Shown: one piece after another, positions 1 to 10,992 of the stretch
How the letters are laid out: every line of letters begins with the position of its first letter
Numbering within the stretch: position 1 is the stretch's first letter
From: Saccharomycopsis fibuligera x Saccharomycopsis cf. fibuligera
Lineage: Eukaryota > Ascomycota > Saccharomycetes > Ascoideales > Saccharomycopsidaceae
DNA: 64,000 nt
NCBI GenBank assembly: GCA_001936135.1
Contig: CP012810.1
Location: 930,001 to 994,000, forward strand
Direction: 5' to 3'
The notes under the pieces: generated by a model
The model's input: the letters and a program-made list of their open reading frames with translations, nothing else
The model's database searches: none
Told to the model about the DNA's origin: nothing
Translations under genes and position numbers: made by a program

Positions 1-3000
1 GTACCACTAGTACCGTAAAGGTTGTAGCCCAATTTGATCAATTTCTTAATTGCTGGAAGCAATTCTTGTTTTTCTCTGTAAGAACCGATACTAAGCAAGA
101 TGTTTTTCTTTGGAATGGTCAATCCACTAGCCATGTATGCTTTCAAATAAGCATCATACTTGTCTTTACCAATAGCAGCAACTTCACCAGTAGAAGCCAT
201 TTCCACACCCAATACAGGATCAGCGCCCAACAATCTAGCAAAAGAGAATTGTGGCACTTTAATACCGACGTATTGTTCTGGCAATTTTTTGTTTGGATAA
301 GCTTTGAAAGGAACTCCAGCAATGGCTTTAGTGGCCAAATCAATCAAATCGGTACCGACAATCTTAGAGACAAATGGGAAAGATCTAGAAGCTCTAACAT
401 TACATTCAATAACCTTGATGTCTTCGTCCTTAGCAATGAATTGAATGTTCAATGGACCGGTAATGTTCAAAGCTTCAGCAATCTTAGCAGTAGCATAAAC
501 AATCTTTGACACGGTATGTTTGGACAAATCTTGAGGTGGGACAACCAAAGTAGCATCACCGGAATGCACACCAGCATTTTCCACGTGTTCAGAAACAACA
601 TGCATGACCAATTTACCATCTCTTGACACAGCATCCATTTCAATTTCTTTAGCATCTTGAATGAATTTAGTGATAACCACTGGATAATCTCTAGACACGG
701 CAACAGCTTCATTAAGATACTTCTTCAATTCATGATCAGAGTAACAAACATTCATAGCGGCACCAGACAACACATAAGAAGGTCTAACCAAAACTGGATA
801 AGAAACTCTGTTGGCAAATTCTTGAGCTTCGTTGATAGAAGTCAATTCTTTCCAAGCAGGTTGATCAACACCAATAGAATCCAACATTCTGGAGAACTTG
901 TATCTATTTTCAGCCCCATCAATCATTTCTGGTGAAGTACCTAAAATCTTAACGTTTTGTCTGTACAAGTTCAAAGCAATATTGTTAGAAGTTTGACCAC
1001 CCATAGAAACAACCACACCTCCAGAATTAGTCAAGTCATAAATGTCCAAAACGGTTTCGTTGTTGATGTTTTCGAAAAACAAGGAATCAGACTCATCAAA
1101 ATCAGTAGAAACGGTTTCTGGATTATAGTTGACAATGATTGTTTTGAAACCTTCTTTACGCAAAGTTCTGACTGTGGTAACAGAACAATAGTCGAATTCG
1201 ACAGAAGAACCAATTCTGTAGACCCCAGAGCCCAAAACAATAATTGAACCAGCATTTTCATCTTCAAAGGAGACATCATGAGAATCAGCATTGTAAGTCA
1301 AGTACAAGTAATTGGTATGAGATGGGAATTCAGCAGCGACTGTATCAATTTGCTTAATGCTTGGGAAAATACCATGTTCTTTTCTAATGTTTCTCACGGC
1401 ACTTTCATTAGAATTCAAAAACTTAGCCACTTGTCTATCGTCGAACCCCAATTGTTTAACTTTACGTAACAAGTCAACTGGGAACTGATCTCTTTTGTTA
1501 TCTTGGCCATATTTGGAGACTTCTCTACCGATATCAATCAATCTTGCCAATTTATTCAAGAACCATTTGTCAATCTTAGTTAACTCCCAAATCTTGTCAA
1601 CGGTATAACCTTCAGAAAGAGCATTAGCAATAGCAAACAATCTTTGATCACTTGGAGTTTGCAATTCATTGTCAATGGACATCAAAGCACCGTCAATTGG
1701 GTTGAAACCCAAGTTCTGGTAATCGGATTCTCTAATGGCCTTTTGAATACATTCTTCAAAAGATCTACCAATGGCCATAACTTCACCAACCGACTTCATG
1801 GACGAGGATAAAGTAGTAGACACTCTAGTAAATTTTTTCAAATCCCATCTTGGAATCTTAGTGACAATGTAATCCAAGGATGGTTCAAAACAAGAACAAG
1901 TAGACTTAGTGACTTCATTAGTGATTTCGTTCAATGGGATGTTCAAACCCAATTTAGCAGCAGTGTAAGCCAATGGGTAACCAGTGGCCTTGGAAGCCAA
2001 AGCAGAAGATCTAGACAATCTAGCATTAACTTCAATGATGCAGTATTCTTTAGAAAACGGATTCAAAGCATATTGAATATTACATTCACCAACAACACCC
2101 AAATGTCTAATGACGTTAATAGCAGTAGTTCTCAACATGTTGTAATCATCGTCACTTAAAGTTTGAGAAGGAGCAACAACAATAGAGTCACCAGTATGAA
2201 TACCCAAAGGATCGAAATTTTCCATGTTACACACAGTAATACAATTGTCAAAAGCATCTCTGACAACTTCATATTCAATTTCTTTCCAACCCTTCATGGA
2301 TCTTTCAATCAAAACTTGTGGAGAAGTAGCAAAAGCCTTATTACACAAGTCCACCAATTGTTCTTCATTATCAGCAAAACCAGAGCCTAACCCACCAAGG
2401 GCAAAAGCAGCACGGACAATGACTGGGAAACCGATATCTCTAGCAGCAATAATACTCTCCTCAATGTTTGAAGTAGCGTGAGATTTGGCACATTTTTCAT
2501 TGATTTCTTCCATAGCAGAGGCAAACAATTCTCTATCTTCAGTGGTGATGACAGTGTCAACTGGGGTACCAAGAACTTTAACGCCCAAGCTTTCGAATTC
2601 GTCTTTTAATTCAATACCGACAGACAATGCAGTTTGACCACCAAAAGTAACATAAATACCATCTGGTTTCTCTTCCTTGATAACTTTTCTGACAAATTCA
2701 GCGTTAACTGGCAAAAAGTAAACTTTGTCAGCCAAACCTTTGGAGGTTTGAATAGTAGCAATATTTGGGTTAATTAAGATGGTATAAATGCCTTCTTCTT
2801 TAAGCGCCTTGATAGCTTGAGAACCAGAATAATCGAATTCACCAGCTTGACCAATCGATAACCCACCAGAACCCAAAATCAAAACTTTCTTGACTTTAAC
2901 TTGTGGGTGAGCAGCTCTGTTTTCAGCCAAAGTACCGCCTGGGAAATGAACTGGAGCCAATTTCTTAGTAGCATCGAATTTCAAAATAGTGTCGATAAAA

Positions 3001-4190
3001 GTATCAAAGAGGAACTCGGTATCCTTTGGACCAGGAGTAGATTCTGGATGGAATTGCACTGAGAAGAATGGTAAATCAGTATGATAAATACCTTCATTGG
3101 AACCATCATTAGCATTCACAAACAACTCTTTCCAGTTATTTTGCAAAGTGTTTGTATCCACTGCATAACCGTGATTTTGAGAGGTGATGTAACATCTACC
3201 AGAAATCGTGGAAGTAGCTGGAATATTGTGACCTCTGTTACCGAATTTCAATTTCAAAGTAGAAGCACCGGAAGCTCTAGCAATCAATTGATGACCAAGA
3301 CAAATACCAAAAATTGGAGTCTTGGCTTCTTTCAAAGCAACACGCAACTTGGCGACGACTTCACTAAGCACCGATGGATCACCTGGACCATTAGAAATAA
3401 AGAGACCATCGTATTTTTCTTGCAAGAAATCGTAATTCCATGGAACAATTTTCAATTCAACACCTCTATTGACAAAGCATCTAATTTGGTTGAATTTCAT
3501 ACCAACATCAATAGCAAGAACTCTAACAGTTTCACCATTAGCCTTTTTTATAGCGACTTGAGGATCTGGCTTGTATAATTTTGGTTCTTTGATGGAGACT
3601 TTAGCAACCAAATTTTTCAAATTTGGATCAACCCATTCAGGAATATTGAATTTGGACTCCCAATCAACGAAAAAATCACCGGTCAAAGAGGAGTAGATTG
3701 CATTCAAGTCTGATTGCAAGCAAAGTCTACCCAAAGTAGAACCTTTGTTTCTCAAATGTTTGGTCAAGTGTCTAGTGTCAACACCACAAATAGCTGGGAT
3801 GTTTTCTTTCTTCAACCAATCACCGAGAGAGGATTTGGCCAAATAGTGAGAATATTCCTCGGTATAATTAGCCACCACCAAACCAGCAACGTGGATACGA
3901 TGAGATTCAAAATATTTTGGCACATCTTTCAATAACTCATCCATGGCCTCGGTGTCAGGGACACCGTAGTTACCAACAATTGGATAAGTGATGACCAAGA
4001 TTTGGCCTTCATAAGAAGGATCGGTGATGGATTCTGGGTAGCCCACCATCCCGGTTTGGAACACCAACTCACCAGAGGCAGAAGTTGGGGCCCCGAAGGA
4101 GTAACCAGAAATGGTAAGGTTATCCTTCAATTGAAGAACCATCAAAGGGGCTGGCTCTGATGGAGACGAAACAGGAGTTGCAACGGACAT
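1..4190 (-). CDS. URA2: Multifunctional carbamoyl-phosphate synthase / aspartate transcarbamylase (5' part, cut by window edge)
   Basis: Catalyses the first steps of de novo pyrimidine synthesis in the cytosol: carbamoyl phosphate from glutamine, bicarbonate and ATP, then (outside the window) carbamoyl aspartate. The frame starts at the ATG at 4190 and stays open for 1396 codons to the left edge. The N-terminal third is a class I glutamine amidotransferase, with nucleophile Cys297 in GICLGHQ and His381/Glu383 in VQFHPES. It is followed by the two ATP-grasp halves of a large CPSase subunit ([18 protein letters not shown]; a second copy [16 protein letters not shown]) and the start of the allosteric MGS-like domain at the edge. 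Fusion of glutaminase and synthetase separates it from the arginine-specific CPA1/CPA2 pair. The inactive DHOase-like and ATCase domains known for the family must lie beyond position 1. No break is seen. The start is the first in-frame ATG after an A-rich leader. Confidence 0.95.
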   Translation of the reverse strand, partial: MSVATPVSSPSEPAPLMVLQLKDNLTISGYSFGAPTSASGELVFQTGMVGYPESITDPSYEGQILVITYPIVGNYGVPDTEAMDELLKDVPKYFESHRIHVAGLVVANYTEEYSHYLAKSSLGDWLKKENIPAICGVDTRHLTKHLRNKGSTLGRLCLQSDLNAIYSSLTGDFFVDWESKFNIPEWVDPNLKNLVAKVSIKEPKLYKPDPQVAIKKANGETVRVLAIDVGMKFNQIRCFVNRGVELKIVPWNYDFLQEKYDGLFISNGPGDPSVLSEVVAKLRVALKEAKTPIFGICLGHQLIARASGASTLKLKFGNRGHNIPATSTISGRCYITSQNHGYAVDTNTLQNNWKELFVNANDGSNEGIYHTDLPFFSVQFHPESTPGPKDTEFLFDTFIDTILKFDATKKLAPVHFPGGTLAENRAAHPQVKVKKVLILGSGGLSIGQAGEFDYSGSQAIKALKEEGIYTILINPNIATIQTSKGLADKVYFLPVNAEFVRKVIKEEKPDGIYVTFGGQTALSVGIELKDEFESLGVKVLGTPVDTVITTEDRELFASAMEEINEKCAKSHATSNIEESIIAARDIGFPVIVRAAFALGGLGSGFADNEEQLVDLCNKAFATSPQVLIERSMKGWKEIEYEVVRDAFDNCITVCNMENFDPLGIHTGDSIVVAPSQTLSDDDYNMLRTTAINVIRHLGVVGECNIQYALNPFSKEYCIIEVNARLSRSSALASKATGYPLAYTAAKLGLNIPLNEITNEVTKSTCSCFEPSLDYIVTKIPRWDLKKFTRVSTTLSSSMKSVGEVMAIGRSFEECIQKAIRESDYQNLGFNPIDGALMSIDNELQTPSDQRLFAIANALSEGYTVDKIWELTKIDKWFLNKLARLIDIGREVSKYGQDNKRDQFPVDLLRKVKQLGFDDRQVAKFLNSNESAVRNIRKEHGIFPSIKQIDTVAAEFPSHTNYLYLTYNADSHDVSFEDENAGSIIVLGSGVYRIGSSVEFDYCSVTTVRTLRKEGFKTIIVNYNPETVSTDFDESDSLFFENINNETVLDIYDLTNSGGVVVSMGGQTSNNIALNLYRQNVKILGTSPEMIDGAENRYKFSRMLDSIGVDQPAWKELTSINEAQEFANRVSYPVLVRPSYVLSGAAMNVCYSDHELKKYLNEAVAVSRDYPVVITKFIQDAKEIEMDAVSRDGKLVMHVVSEHVENAGVHSGDATLVVPPQDLSKHTVSKIVYATAKIAEALNITGPLNIQFIAKDEDIKVIECNVRASRSFPFVSKIVGTDLIDLATKAIAGVPFKAYPNKKLPEQYVGIKVPQFSFARLLGADPVLGVEMASTGEVAAIGKDKYDAYLKAYMASGLTIPKKNILLSIGSYREKQELLPAIKKLIKLGYNLYGTSG

Positions 4191-4210
4191 AATTATTGGA
4201 AAAAAGATTA

Positions 4211-4244
<34 letters not shown>

Positions 4245-4313
4245 GATAACAATACTTTTTTGTTTTGAGGTAAACTTTTGAGTGAAAGATAAAAAATAAA
4301 AAACTTTTTTTTA

Positions 4314-4325
4314 TTATAATATATA
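4314..4325 (-). promoter_or_regulatory. TATA-like element upstream of URA2
   Basis: The minus strand reads TATATATTATAA here, about 125 bases before the URA2 start codon, followed by an A/T-rich leader with a short AAT repeat (4210-4241). Position and sequence suit a yeast TATA box, but AT-rich leaders give such strings by chance. Confidence 0.4.
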
Positions 4326-4414
4326 GAAGATGCTATGGAAGCTCCTTGCAATCTCCTTTTTTTCTAATAATTATTCCGAGCACTTGCCTTGTCTTCAAGC
4401 ACAGAGATGATTAC

Positions 4415-4630
4415 TAGAAGGAGAAAGAGAGAGAGAGAGAAAGAGAGAGAATAAGAGAAATAAGAGAAATAAGAGAAAATAAGAAATAATAAAAAGAGAG
4501 AGAAAACAAGAGAAATAAGAGAAGGAGAAAGAAAGAGAGAAATAAGAGAAGAGAAGAAGAAAAGGAGAAGGGAAAAAGAGCAAAAAGAAAGAAGAACATG
4601 AAAGAGAAGGAGGAAGAGCAGGGAAAGATA
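4415..4630. repeat. GA-rich (polypurine) low-complexity tract
   Basis: More than 200 bases composed almost only of A and G on the plus strand, with GAGAGA runs and repeated AATAAGAGA units. On the minus strand, the URA2 sense strand, it is a pyrimidine tract upstream of the promoter. Such mirror-like purine stretches can form triplex DNA and often exclude or phase nucleosomes. It also opens spurious minus-strand frames of Ser/Leu/Phe. Confidence 0.85.
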
Positions 4631-5768
4631 TAGGAAAAAGAAACAGTACAAAATGCTATGACTGCACTGCTGCAGTAGCAATACGTGGAATAAAAAATTT
4701 TCAGATTTATTTTTTTTTTTTTTATTTTTTTCTCCGATGACACCAAATCCACCCAGTTTGTTAGCAAAAAACAGAAAAAAAAAAAAAATTTTCACCGGAG
4801 AACGCGTCGGGTAATCGAGGCGCAGAATTATGTCACCATTGCCGCAGAACGCCCAAACGCCGGCAGTAAAGAGAGGTTTTGACATCGACAGCTCAGAGGA
4901 GGTGTTTTCCTCGGGCAGAAGTTAGATATATTGATCGGGGAATTGTTTTCAGTTACTAAAGATGCTTATATTAGTGTGGAGAGGGCAAGAAAGAGAAAGG
5001 GAGATTTAGAAGAGACTCGGCCGTTGGGGAGATGAGGTATCGACATAGATACCGAAGTATTAAGCCTAGAATGAGATTTCTGGCGAAGTGCTCCGGGGAA
5101 GCAACATGCAGCAGCCAGCAGCGGTCTGCTTGAGGTAGACGCTGACTTCAACATTCAAAGAGTTTGAGCGAATGTCCGCCGTGTGCAAAAACTCCCAGAA
5201 TCAAGTGCATTTCATGCCTCCAGAGACGTACATATTAGTCACCGCGGGGTTGCCTGGGGATACTATAGTGACAACTCTGCTTTTTGCTTTCACCACCCGC
5301 AAAGTTTACAGGACTCACAAAAATTACGTGGGTCGTCGTACAGATGTCGACATGTCCAAGGTCAAAGATTAAGCAGACTGGCGTTTACGAGCAAAATATG
5401 CTTTGCAACTGCAGTTCCGGCTTTGAAGTTGTTGTTTTTTTTTTTGTTTTTTTTGTTTTTTTGAAAAACAGAAAAAAAATTGAGAAAAAAAAACAATTTA
5501 GCATAGAAGAAAAAAATAAAATAAAATAAAATAAAATAAAATGGAAAACGTATGAATGTGAAATGTACGTGTATGTATTATATAGCGAAAAAAAAGCTAA
5601 GTACATGAAATCCGGCTTTAAGTGACAATTACATAGTATTTCCGTCCTTTGCAGACTTTCACCAATGACAAACCGCCTTGGATATTTCGTAATAGTTCAT
5701 GAATAAGACAAAATAAAATCAAAACAAACAAACAAATAAACATTTTTCAAAAGAAACATCAATGTTAA

Positions 5769-6803
5769 TTACAACATCGGTGGTACTTCTTCTTCAGTAG
5801 GGGCTGTACTACTACCTCTCTTGGCTGGCTGAATGTTGAGGGTTTCTTCCTTTGGTGCTGGTGATTTTTGAATCTCTGGTTGCTTTTTGTTAGCATTAGC
5901 ATTGTTTTCGTCATATGCGTCTGCACTTACCTCAGCATCAGCAGCAGCTTCTTCAGCGGCAGCAGCTTCTTCAGCGGCAGCAGCTTCTTCCACCTGTTCA
6001 ACTGCAGTAACTTCTTCAATGTAATGTTTCAACATTGCTTCAATTCCGTTCTTCAACGTTATAGAGCTTGAGTCACAACTTCTGCATGCCCCTCTTAATC
6101 GTATAATCACCGTACCATTTTCTTTGAAATCAACAAACTCAATGTCCCCGCCATCTTCCTGGATAGCTGGTCTAATTCTGGTAAAAATCAACTCTTTGAT
6201 CATTGAAACCACCTCATCGTCATCATCACAAAATTCAACGTCTGATTCAAGTTCCGCGTTAGCATCAATCACTGGTTCCCCAGTAGACAAGAAATCTGAT
6301 AACATGCTAAAAATCTCCGGTTTCAAAATCGACCAATCTAAATCAATGTTCTTTTCAATAGTTAAAAAGTCAGGTCCCAACATTACTGCTGAAACGCCAT
6401 CAATAGTGAATAATTTGCGTACTAATGGTGAGTTAAAAGCATCTCTACCAGAAAGATACTCTATGGTTTTATCGTCCGGCAAAATTTTCACTGATGGTAG
6501 GAATTTTAAAGCATCCTCATTTGGAGTTTCGGTAGTTCTAATGAATAGCGTTCTCTTGGCATTAATCACATTGACTTTTTGTAGTTGTTGTAATTTGACA
6601 TTGCTAGAATCATTATTACTAATATTATTATTTGATCTGCGTAGTTGTTGTATTGGATTGGCACTGCTTAACGTTGGAAAAATTGAATAAGCTCTCTTTG
6701 ATGCTGGTGCTGCTGTGTAGTTATTGCATCTGCTTAGTAAAGCCCTGCTTGCTCTGCTTGTAGTGGTGGCGCCACCTCTGGCGGTTATTATTCTACTAAA
6801 CAT
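5769..6803 (-). CDS. NFU1: Mitochondrial iron-sulfur cluster scaffold/transfer protein Nfu1
   Basis: Receives and delivers [4Fe-4S] clusters to mitochondrial targets such as lipoate synthase. The 344-residue product has a basic, Ser/Thr/Arg-rich N terminus without acidic residues that looks like a matrix presequence. An Nfu N-terminal domain spans roughly residues 86-185 and the NifU C-terminal domain roughly 200-268, with the cluster-binding pair Cys240 and Cys243 in GACRSC. After the domain there is an unusual tail of alanine/glutamate repeats (about 270-300) and a Pro/Lys-rich end. That tail makes the protein longer than S. cerevisiae Nfu1 and looks disordered. The start is the first ATG, directly before MFSRII. 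It is transcribed in the same direction as URA2 but separated by 1.6 kb. Confidence 0.93.
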   Translation of the reverse strand: MFSRIITARGGATTTSRASRALLSRCNNYTAAPASKRAYSIFPTLSSANPIQQLRRSNNNISNNDSSNVKLQQLQKVNVINAKRTLFIRTTETPNEDALKFLPSVKILPDDKTIEYLSGRDAFNSPLVRKLFTIDGVSAVMLGPDFLTIEKNIDLDWSILKPEIFSMLSDFLSTGEPVIDANAELESDVEFCDDDDEVVSMIKELIFTRIRPAIQEDGGDIEFVDFKENGTVIIRLRGACRSCDSSSITLKNGIEAMLKHYIEEVTAVEQVEEAAAAEEAAAAEEAAADAEVSADAYDENNANANKKQPEIQKSPAPKEETLNIQPAKRGSSTAPTEEEVPPML

Positions 6804-8298
6804 CGTATGTGGAATGTGGCGTGTATATTAATTTTCTTGTATACTTGTAGTTTCGTACGGGGTGCGTTGATAAATGGGTGCGTTTAATGCGAAGAAAAGC
6901 TAAAGGTGACTGATCAACAGGAAAGTAATGATAACAACACTCAAGGCAGTCAAGATGTTTAAAAACTCTGGATCACGAAAAGCGCGTACAAATTATTATG
7001 GCAGTCTCTGTCTTATAAAAGTCTCTTTCCTTATTTTTTTTTTTTTTTTTTTTTTGTTTTACTTTTTTTTTTTTCTTTTCTATATTTTCTTTTGAAAAAG
7101 ATGAGAATTCCCACCAATCGATAGAAGCCAATACTTGAATTACTAATAGCTGAGGCAGAAATTCTGTTTGCATGCATAGAAGAAAGATAGTACCCGGCTT
7201 GAGTCATCTTGAGCCACCGTTCAACACATCGATGACCAGTAATATATTACTAGTGGTTTAGCACCTCTGCGGCGGTATATAATGGTGCGATATGCTGCAG
7301 CTGTATGTGTTGTAAGGACACCACTATGCATAACATTGCATTTCCAACCGTGGCGCTGGATTTTTTTTGGGTTAGTGGAATGTATGCTATCGATGGTTGT
7401 GTTGTGAAAGTATAAGAGAAACAGAGACGAGGGTCAAAATTCTTTTACTTTTATTGTTTTTTTGTTTGTTTGTTTGTTTTTATCTTCTTGTTGTTTTCTG
7501 TTGTTTGTTTTGTAGCGGTGCCGAGTTGATGAGAGGTAAATAAGAGGTTCTTTTTTTCTATAACGTTAAGGATGAGAAAAAGTCAACAGACTTTACTAAA
7601 TCTACCAGAAAAAAACAATAAAAAAATAAAGGGAACGTATCTTACGAAAAGACGTAATATTTTATTCCTGTGAAGGTAAGGGCAGTATTGTAATCAAGGT
7701 GTTTGAGAATTTTAAGTTTGTTGAATGAGTTTGAGTTGCTCGTTTACTGGCTTTAGAGAAGAAGCGTATACCGTTTGAGCGAATTTAGTATACCTTAAAC
7801 AATCCTGAGGAGGCAAGTTTGCTCTATTTTTTTTATTCGTCAATCTCCTAAATTTGAAATTGATTTTCGAAATAAAAACAAAAAAGCAATTGCTCACTTT
7901 AGAGGGCAAGATGTGGCAAATTTAAGCACAAGATGCACCACTTTTTTGTGAGTAACCAAAATAGCGTAAAAATGGGCAAGTAAATTTTTCTGTCTATTTC
8001 AATGTTTTGGTTCGAGATACATAAAAACCAACAGGTTTATAAGATTATTGGATATGCTTTAAGAGATTTTAATTACTTGCAAAGGAAATATACAAGAAAA
8101 AAGGCTTTAATGTGTGTGTGTTTTACGAATAGTACAAAAGGCAAATTTTAATGTTTTGTCTTTCCCTACAAATTCTGCATATGAGTAGTGTATTCAATTT
8201 AAGCGCTGCAAAAAAATAGCTCTGTTTTACTAAAAACATATAATAGCATCTCATCTATACAAGTTCCAAACCCAATCAAAGACCTTACCAAAAGAAAC

Positions 8299-8326
8299 AA
8301 AAAAAAAAAAAAAAAAAAAAAAAAAA
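8299..8326. repeat. Poly(A) run, 28 bases
   Basis: An uninterrupted A tract in the NFU1-HHO1 spacer. Length is likely to vary between strains. Confidence 0.95.
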
Positions 8327-9057
8327 GAAAACTAAGGCTATCAAGATTTTATCCTTTTTGTATACAACCCAAGCAGAACAAAATCCCGTTCCACCACCTA
8401 CAAAAACAAAGCACCACAAAAACAAACAGTGAACCGACCCAATTCCTCCTCAAGTGCAGTTCAAATGTTAGTCCTTCATCCAGCTTATGTTCCGCTCAAT
8501 TGCTTGGGCTTTTAAGCGTACCTAATGGTAATATAAAACCGCGATAGAACCCACCAATCAGAAAGCACCAGACATGCTCCAGCGACTGTTTTCTCGTTCT
8601 GTTTTTTTATTTTTTCTGCGTCACTGCGGACGTGTACAATTACAACTATAGTATAAAACTACAAACACATGGTTGCAACGCCACCACAACTGTCATACGT
8701 TTGTAGCAGAACAGCGTGGGCCGCTGTTTCCAGACTTTTGTGTAGGTGGTTCTCAGTGAGAGGCTCTCATGAGCTAGCAAACCTACAGCTACAGCTACAG
8801 TTACAGCTATAGTAAGCCTGTGCGGCACCAATGTAAAGCAAACAAAGTCAAATGAAATGATGTTGAACGAAATAACGGTATCCCCGGGGGCAATTAAATT
8901 TGTAAAACGAGCGAAGCTAATAATAATCACAACAATTAGCATTACTAGTAAATAAATAGCGTGAAATCCAAGAAAATCCAACTTGTAAGAAACGCACCCG
9001 CATATGAAGACGAGAAAAAGCGAAAACAAAAAACGGGGGAAAAATCAAATCCGCAAC

Positions 9058-9086
<29 letters not shown>
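9058..9086. repeat. Poly(A) run, 29 bases
   Basis: A second uninterrupted A tract in the same spacer, with no gene nearby. Confidence 0.95.
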
Positions 9087-9088
<2 letters not shown>

Positions 9089-9842
9089 AAGGTGCTTTCT
9101 CTTTTTTTGTTTTGTTTGCTGTTGTTTCATTGGTCCAACATTAGGACTGCCTATACAGAAGGATAATGGCAAGAAATGAATTAGAAGCAAAAAGGAAATC
9201 CAAAGTCTTGGATTTACTAAAAATGGTTTTGTTTAGCTTGGAACAATTAAAATTGTTGGGTTAGTTTGTTATTTGGATTTTCAAAAAGCTTCCTTGACGG
9301 AGTCGTTTCATCGGCATCTTTTCTCTTTTTTCTTGGCCTCAGTTAAAATTCTCTCAGCACCTTTTTTTTTTTTTTTTTTTTGTAGAAAACCACACCATAT
9401 CAGCAAAAGCTTTAGCTTACGTACTAGCCAATTATAGTTTCAACAGGGAGATAATGTACATTGTAAGATAAAAGAGATAACATACAAAGATAGATTCCAA
9501 AAAAGGGGGGAATAAAAAAAAAAAAAAAATAACACAAAAGATTGATCAAATTAAACCAACAATACCAGAAGAAAAAGATAAAACAAGCAAAAATGTGAAT
9601 AGAAAAAAAAAATTAAAAAATTCTCAAAAATAAAAAAAAACCATACCATAAGACACTGACTTGGAAAGAATTTTATGTTTCTGTTAAAAATACACGTAGC
9701 TTAGTGCTGTTTGCACAACGAAGAGGATGAGCGTGAGGGAGGGGAAAAAGAGGGGGATGTAAAGAATAAGTGAAGCGCGACGGGGCAATATCCGCGAGAA
9801 AAAGGAGGGTTTGGGATTCTTTGATAAAAGTTTTAACTGAGA

Positions 9843-10409
9843 TTATTTCTTAGCGGCAGCCTTTTTTGGAGCAGCAGCAGCTTTCTTTGGAGCAGCAGCC
9901 TTCTTCGTAGCAGTGGCAGCTTTCTTTGTGGCAGCGGTGGTGGTAGAAGCCTTTTTAGTAGCAGCAGGTTTCGATACTTTATCTTTCTTTGAGGCAGTGG
10001 CCTTTGGAGCAGATTTGGCAGTAGTGGTAGCCTTGGTAGTTTTCTTAGCAGCGGCTGGCTTCTTAGCAGCAGGCTTCTTAGCGGCAGGCTTCTTAGCAAC
10101 CTTGTCCTTCTTTTCAGCAGTCTTCTTGACTGGCTCTTTCTTTGCTAATTTGACTGGACCAGAAGGACCTTTTGGCTGGACAAAGTCACCTTTTTCAACG
10201 CCTCTTCTCAAGGCTAAGTTGAATTGGGAGTCAAAGTTGGAAGCGGTAATGCTGTGGTTTGCTTGGACAAACTTCTTGATGGCTTGACGACTGGAGCCTT
10301 TACGTTCTTTCAAAACGGTGATGGCCTCTTTGATCATATCCTTGTAGGAAGGGTGATCGGATTTCTTGGTGGTAGAAGCGGTGGTACTGGCGGCGGCGGC
10401 TTTAGCCAT
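9843..10409 (-). CDS. HHO1: Linker histone H1
   Basis: Binds linker DNA and compacts chromatin. The 188-residue protein has a short Ala/Thr/Lys N terminus, one winged-helix H1/H5 globular domain at about residues 18-90 ([20 protein letters not shown] followed by [10 protein letters not shown]), and a long Lys/Ala/Pro tail built of repeated KKPAAKK and KKAAAPKK units. I chose the ATG at 10409 (MAKAAAAST). The frame is open further upstream, but only to a TTG, and the next bases look like leader. S. cerevisiae Hho1 is unusual in having two globular domains; this protein has one, the canonical H1 layout. A TATAAATA box lies about 175 bases upstream. Confidence 0.95.
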   Translation of the reverse strand: MAKAAAASTTASTTKKSDHPSYKDMIKEAITVLKERKGSSRQAIKKFVQANHSITASNFDSQFNLALRRGVEKGDFVQPKGPSGPVKLAKKEPVKKTAEKKDKVAKKPAAKKPAAKKPAAAKKTTKATTTAKSAPKATASKKDKVSKPAATKKASTTTAATKKAATATKKAAAPKKAAAAPKKAAAKK

Positions 10410-10581
10410 TGTGAATGATTGATATATGGTATGTGTGGTAATTGGTAAGTGGTATACTAACTGAGAAACAGAACTCAAGAATCGAAAGAAGAAAAGAAGA
10501 GCAAAGGGAAAGAGAAAAGAAAAAACAGAAGAGAAAAAGGGAAAACAAACACAATCCAGGCGCGTGGCGGAGGAGCTTCGC

Positions 10582-10589
10582 TATTTATA
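10582..10589 (-). promoter_or_regulatory. TATA box of HHO1
   Basis: The minus strand reads TATAAATA, 173 bases before the HHO1 ATG, inside a GC-richer block (GCCGCG just upstream). This is a consensus TATA at a normal yeast distance. Confidence 0.6.
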
Positions 10590-10713
10590 CGCGGCTTCAT
10601 CTCATCTCCATCTCGCATGACCTGGCCTACAGACTGCGTTGTAGCGCCTCGCCATGCATAACGCTACTCATAAAGAGGGTGCCGGAACCCCTTAAACTCC
10701 AGTTTTCTCTGTC

Positions 10714-10759
10714 CGTGCCGCTGCCTGCGGGGCCTCATCTCTGTGCAGGCAGCGGCACG
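10714..10759. repeat. Perfect 15-bp inverted repeat (hairpin) upstream of HHO1
   Basis: CGTGCCGCTGCCTGC at 10714-10728 is the exact reverse complement of GCAGGCAGCGGCACG at 10745-10759, with a 16-base loop. The stem is GC-rich and perfect. It lies about 305 bases upstream of the HHO1 ATG and 234 bases past the sirtuin stop, so it could be a protein-binding dyad, a promoter element or an RNA 3'-end structure. Confidence 0.9.
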
Positions 10760-10992
10760 CTTCTCCCGGCCGCAGTGCGTACCATCGCCATCACTTAGTC
10801 CACCGCCGACCATCTCAAGACCGCTGGCTCTGCTGGCCCTGCTGGCTCTGCTGCTGGCTTCATTGAGTTTTTATTTCTCGCAGCTGTTGTACGCTTTTTC
10901 CTTTTCCTTTTTCGCTACAGATCTCTTCTTCTATAATACACTGTACATTGATCACTCTAAAGCAACTGCTCCAATCGCTGCAATTATCGCTA

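Larger units (their letters stand above)
4191..5768. other. Intergenic region URA2-NFU1 with purine-rich repeats
   Basis: About 1.6 kb of shared upstream/downstream sequence holding the URA2 promoter and the 3' flank of NFU1. It contains a long GA-rich tract (about 4415-4630), A/T homopolymers, a perfect ACGCGT at 4802-4807, and TAAAA repeats near 5515-5540. An ATG-initiated 66-codon frame lies at 5172-5372 (plus). It matches no family I know and has no clear promoter, so I do not call it a gene. Confidence 0.7.
6804..9842. other. Gene-poor spacer between NFU1 and HHO1
   Basis: Three kilobases without a convincing gene. It includes the NFU1 promoter on its left and the HHO1 3' flank on its right. 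It holds many homopolymers (22 T at 7034-7055, 28 A at 8299-8326, 29 A at 9058-9086), a GTTT repeat near 7457-7480 and a TATATAA at about 7275-7281 that could drive a plus-strand transcript. Open frames of 60-130 codons here are either started by non-ATG codons or are of implausible composition. I saw no A/B-box pair of a tRNA and none of the conserved motifs of spliceosomal RNAs. A rapidly evolving noncoding RNA cannot be excluded. Confidence 0.6.
10410..10992. other. Intergenic region between HHO1 and the sirtuin gene
   Basis: Holds the HHO1 promoter and the 3' flank of the sirtuin gene. The middle (about 10600-10870) is notably GC-rich for this genome, with a perfect 15-base inverted repeat at 10714-10759 and short CTG/GGCTCTGCTG repeats at 10823-10860. 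No gene is supported. Confidence 0.7.

Noticed and set aside
4364-4885. 173-codon minus-strand frame rich in Phe, Leu and Ser
   Set aside because: Translation of the GA/CT tract; composition is that of a repeat and the C-terminal half has no folded character.
5172-5372. 66-codon ATG-started plus-strand frame upstream of URA2
   Set aside because: No family resemblance, no TATA at a suitable distance, and it lies in an otherwise noncoding spacer. Conservation in relatives would be needed to revive it.
7712-7909. 65-codon minus-strand frame ending in YTKFAQTVYASSLKPVNEQL
   Set aside because: The end looks protein-like, but it begins at a TTG, has no ATG or plausible splice acceptor upstream, and matches no family I know.
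8005-8025. GGTTCGAGA resembling a tRNA B box
   Set aside because: No A box at the right distance, no acceptor stem and no T-stem pairing.
8646-9029. 127-codon minus-strand frame with hydrophobic segments
   Set aside because: Composition follows AT-rich DNA, the start lies next to homopolymers, and there is no promoter or family resemblance.
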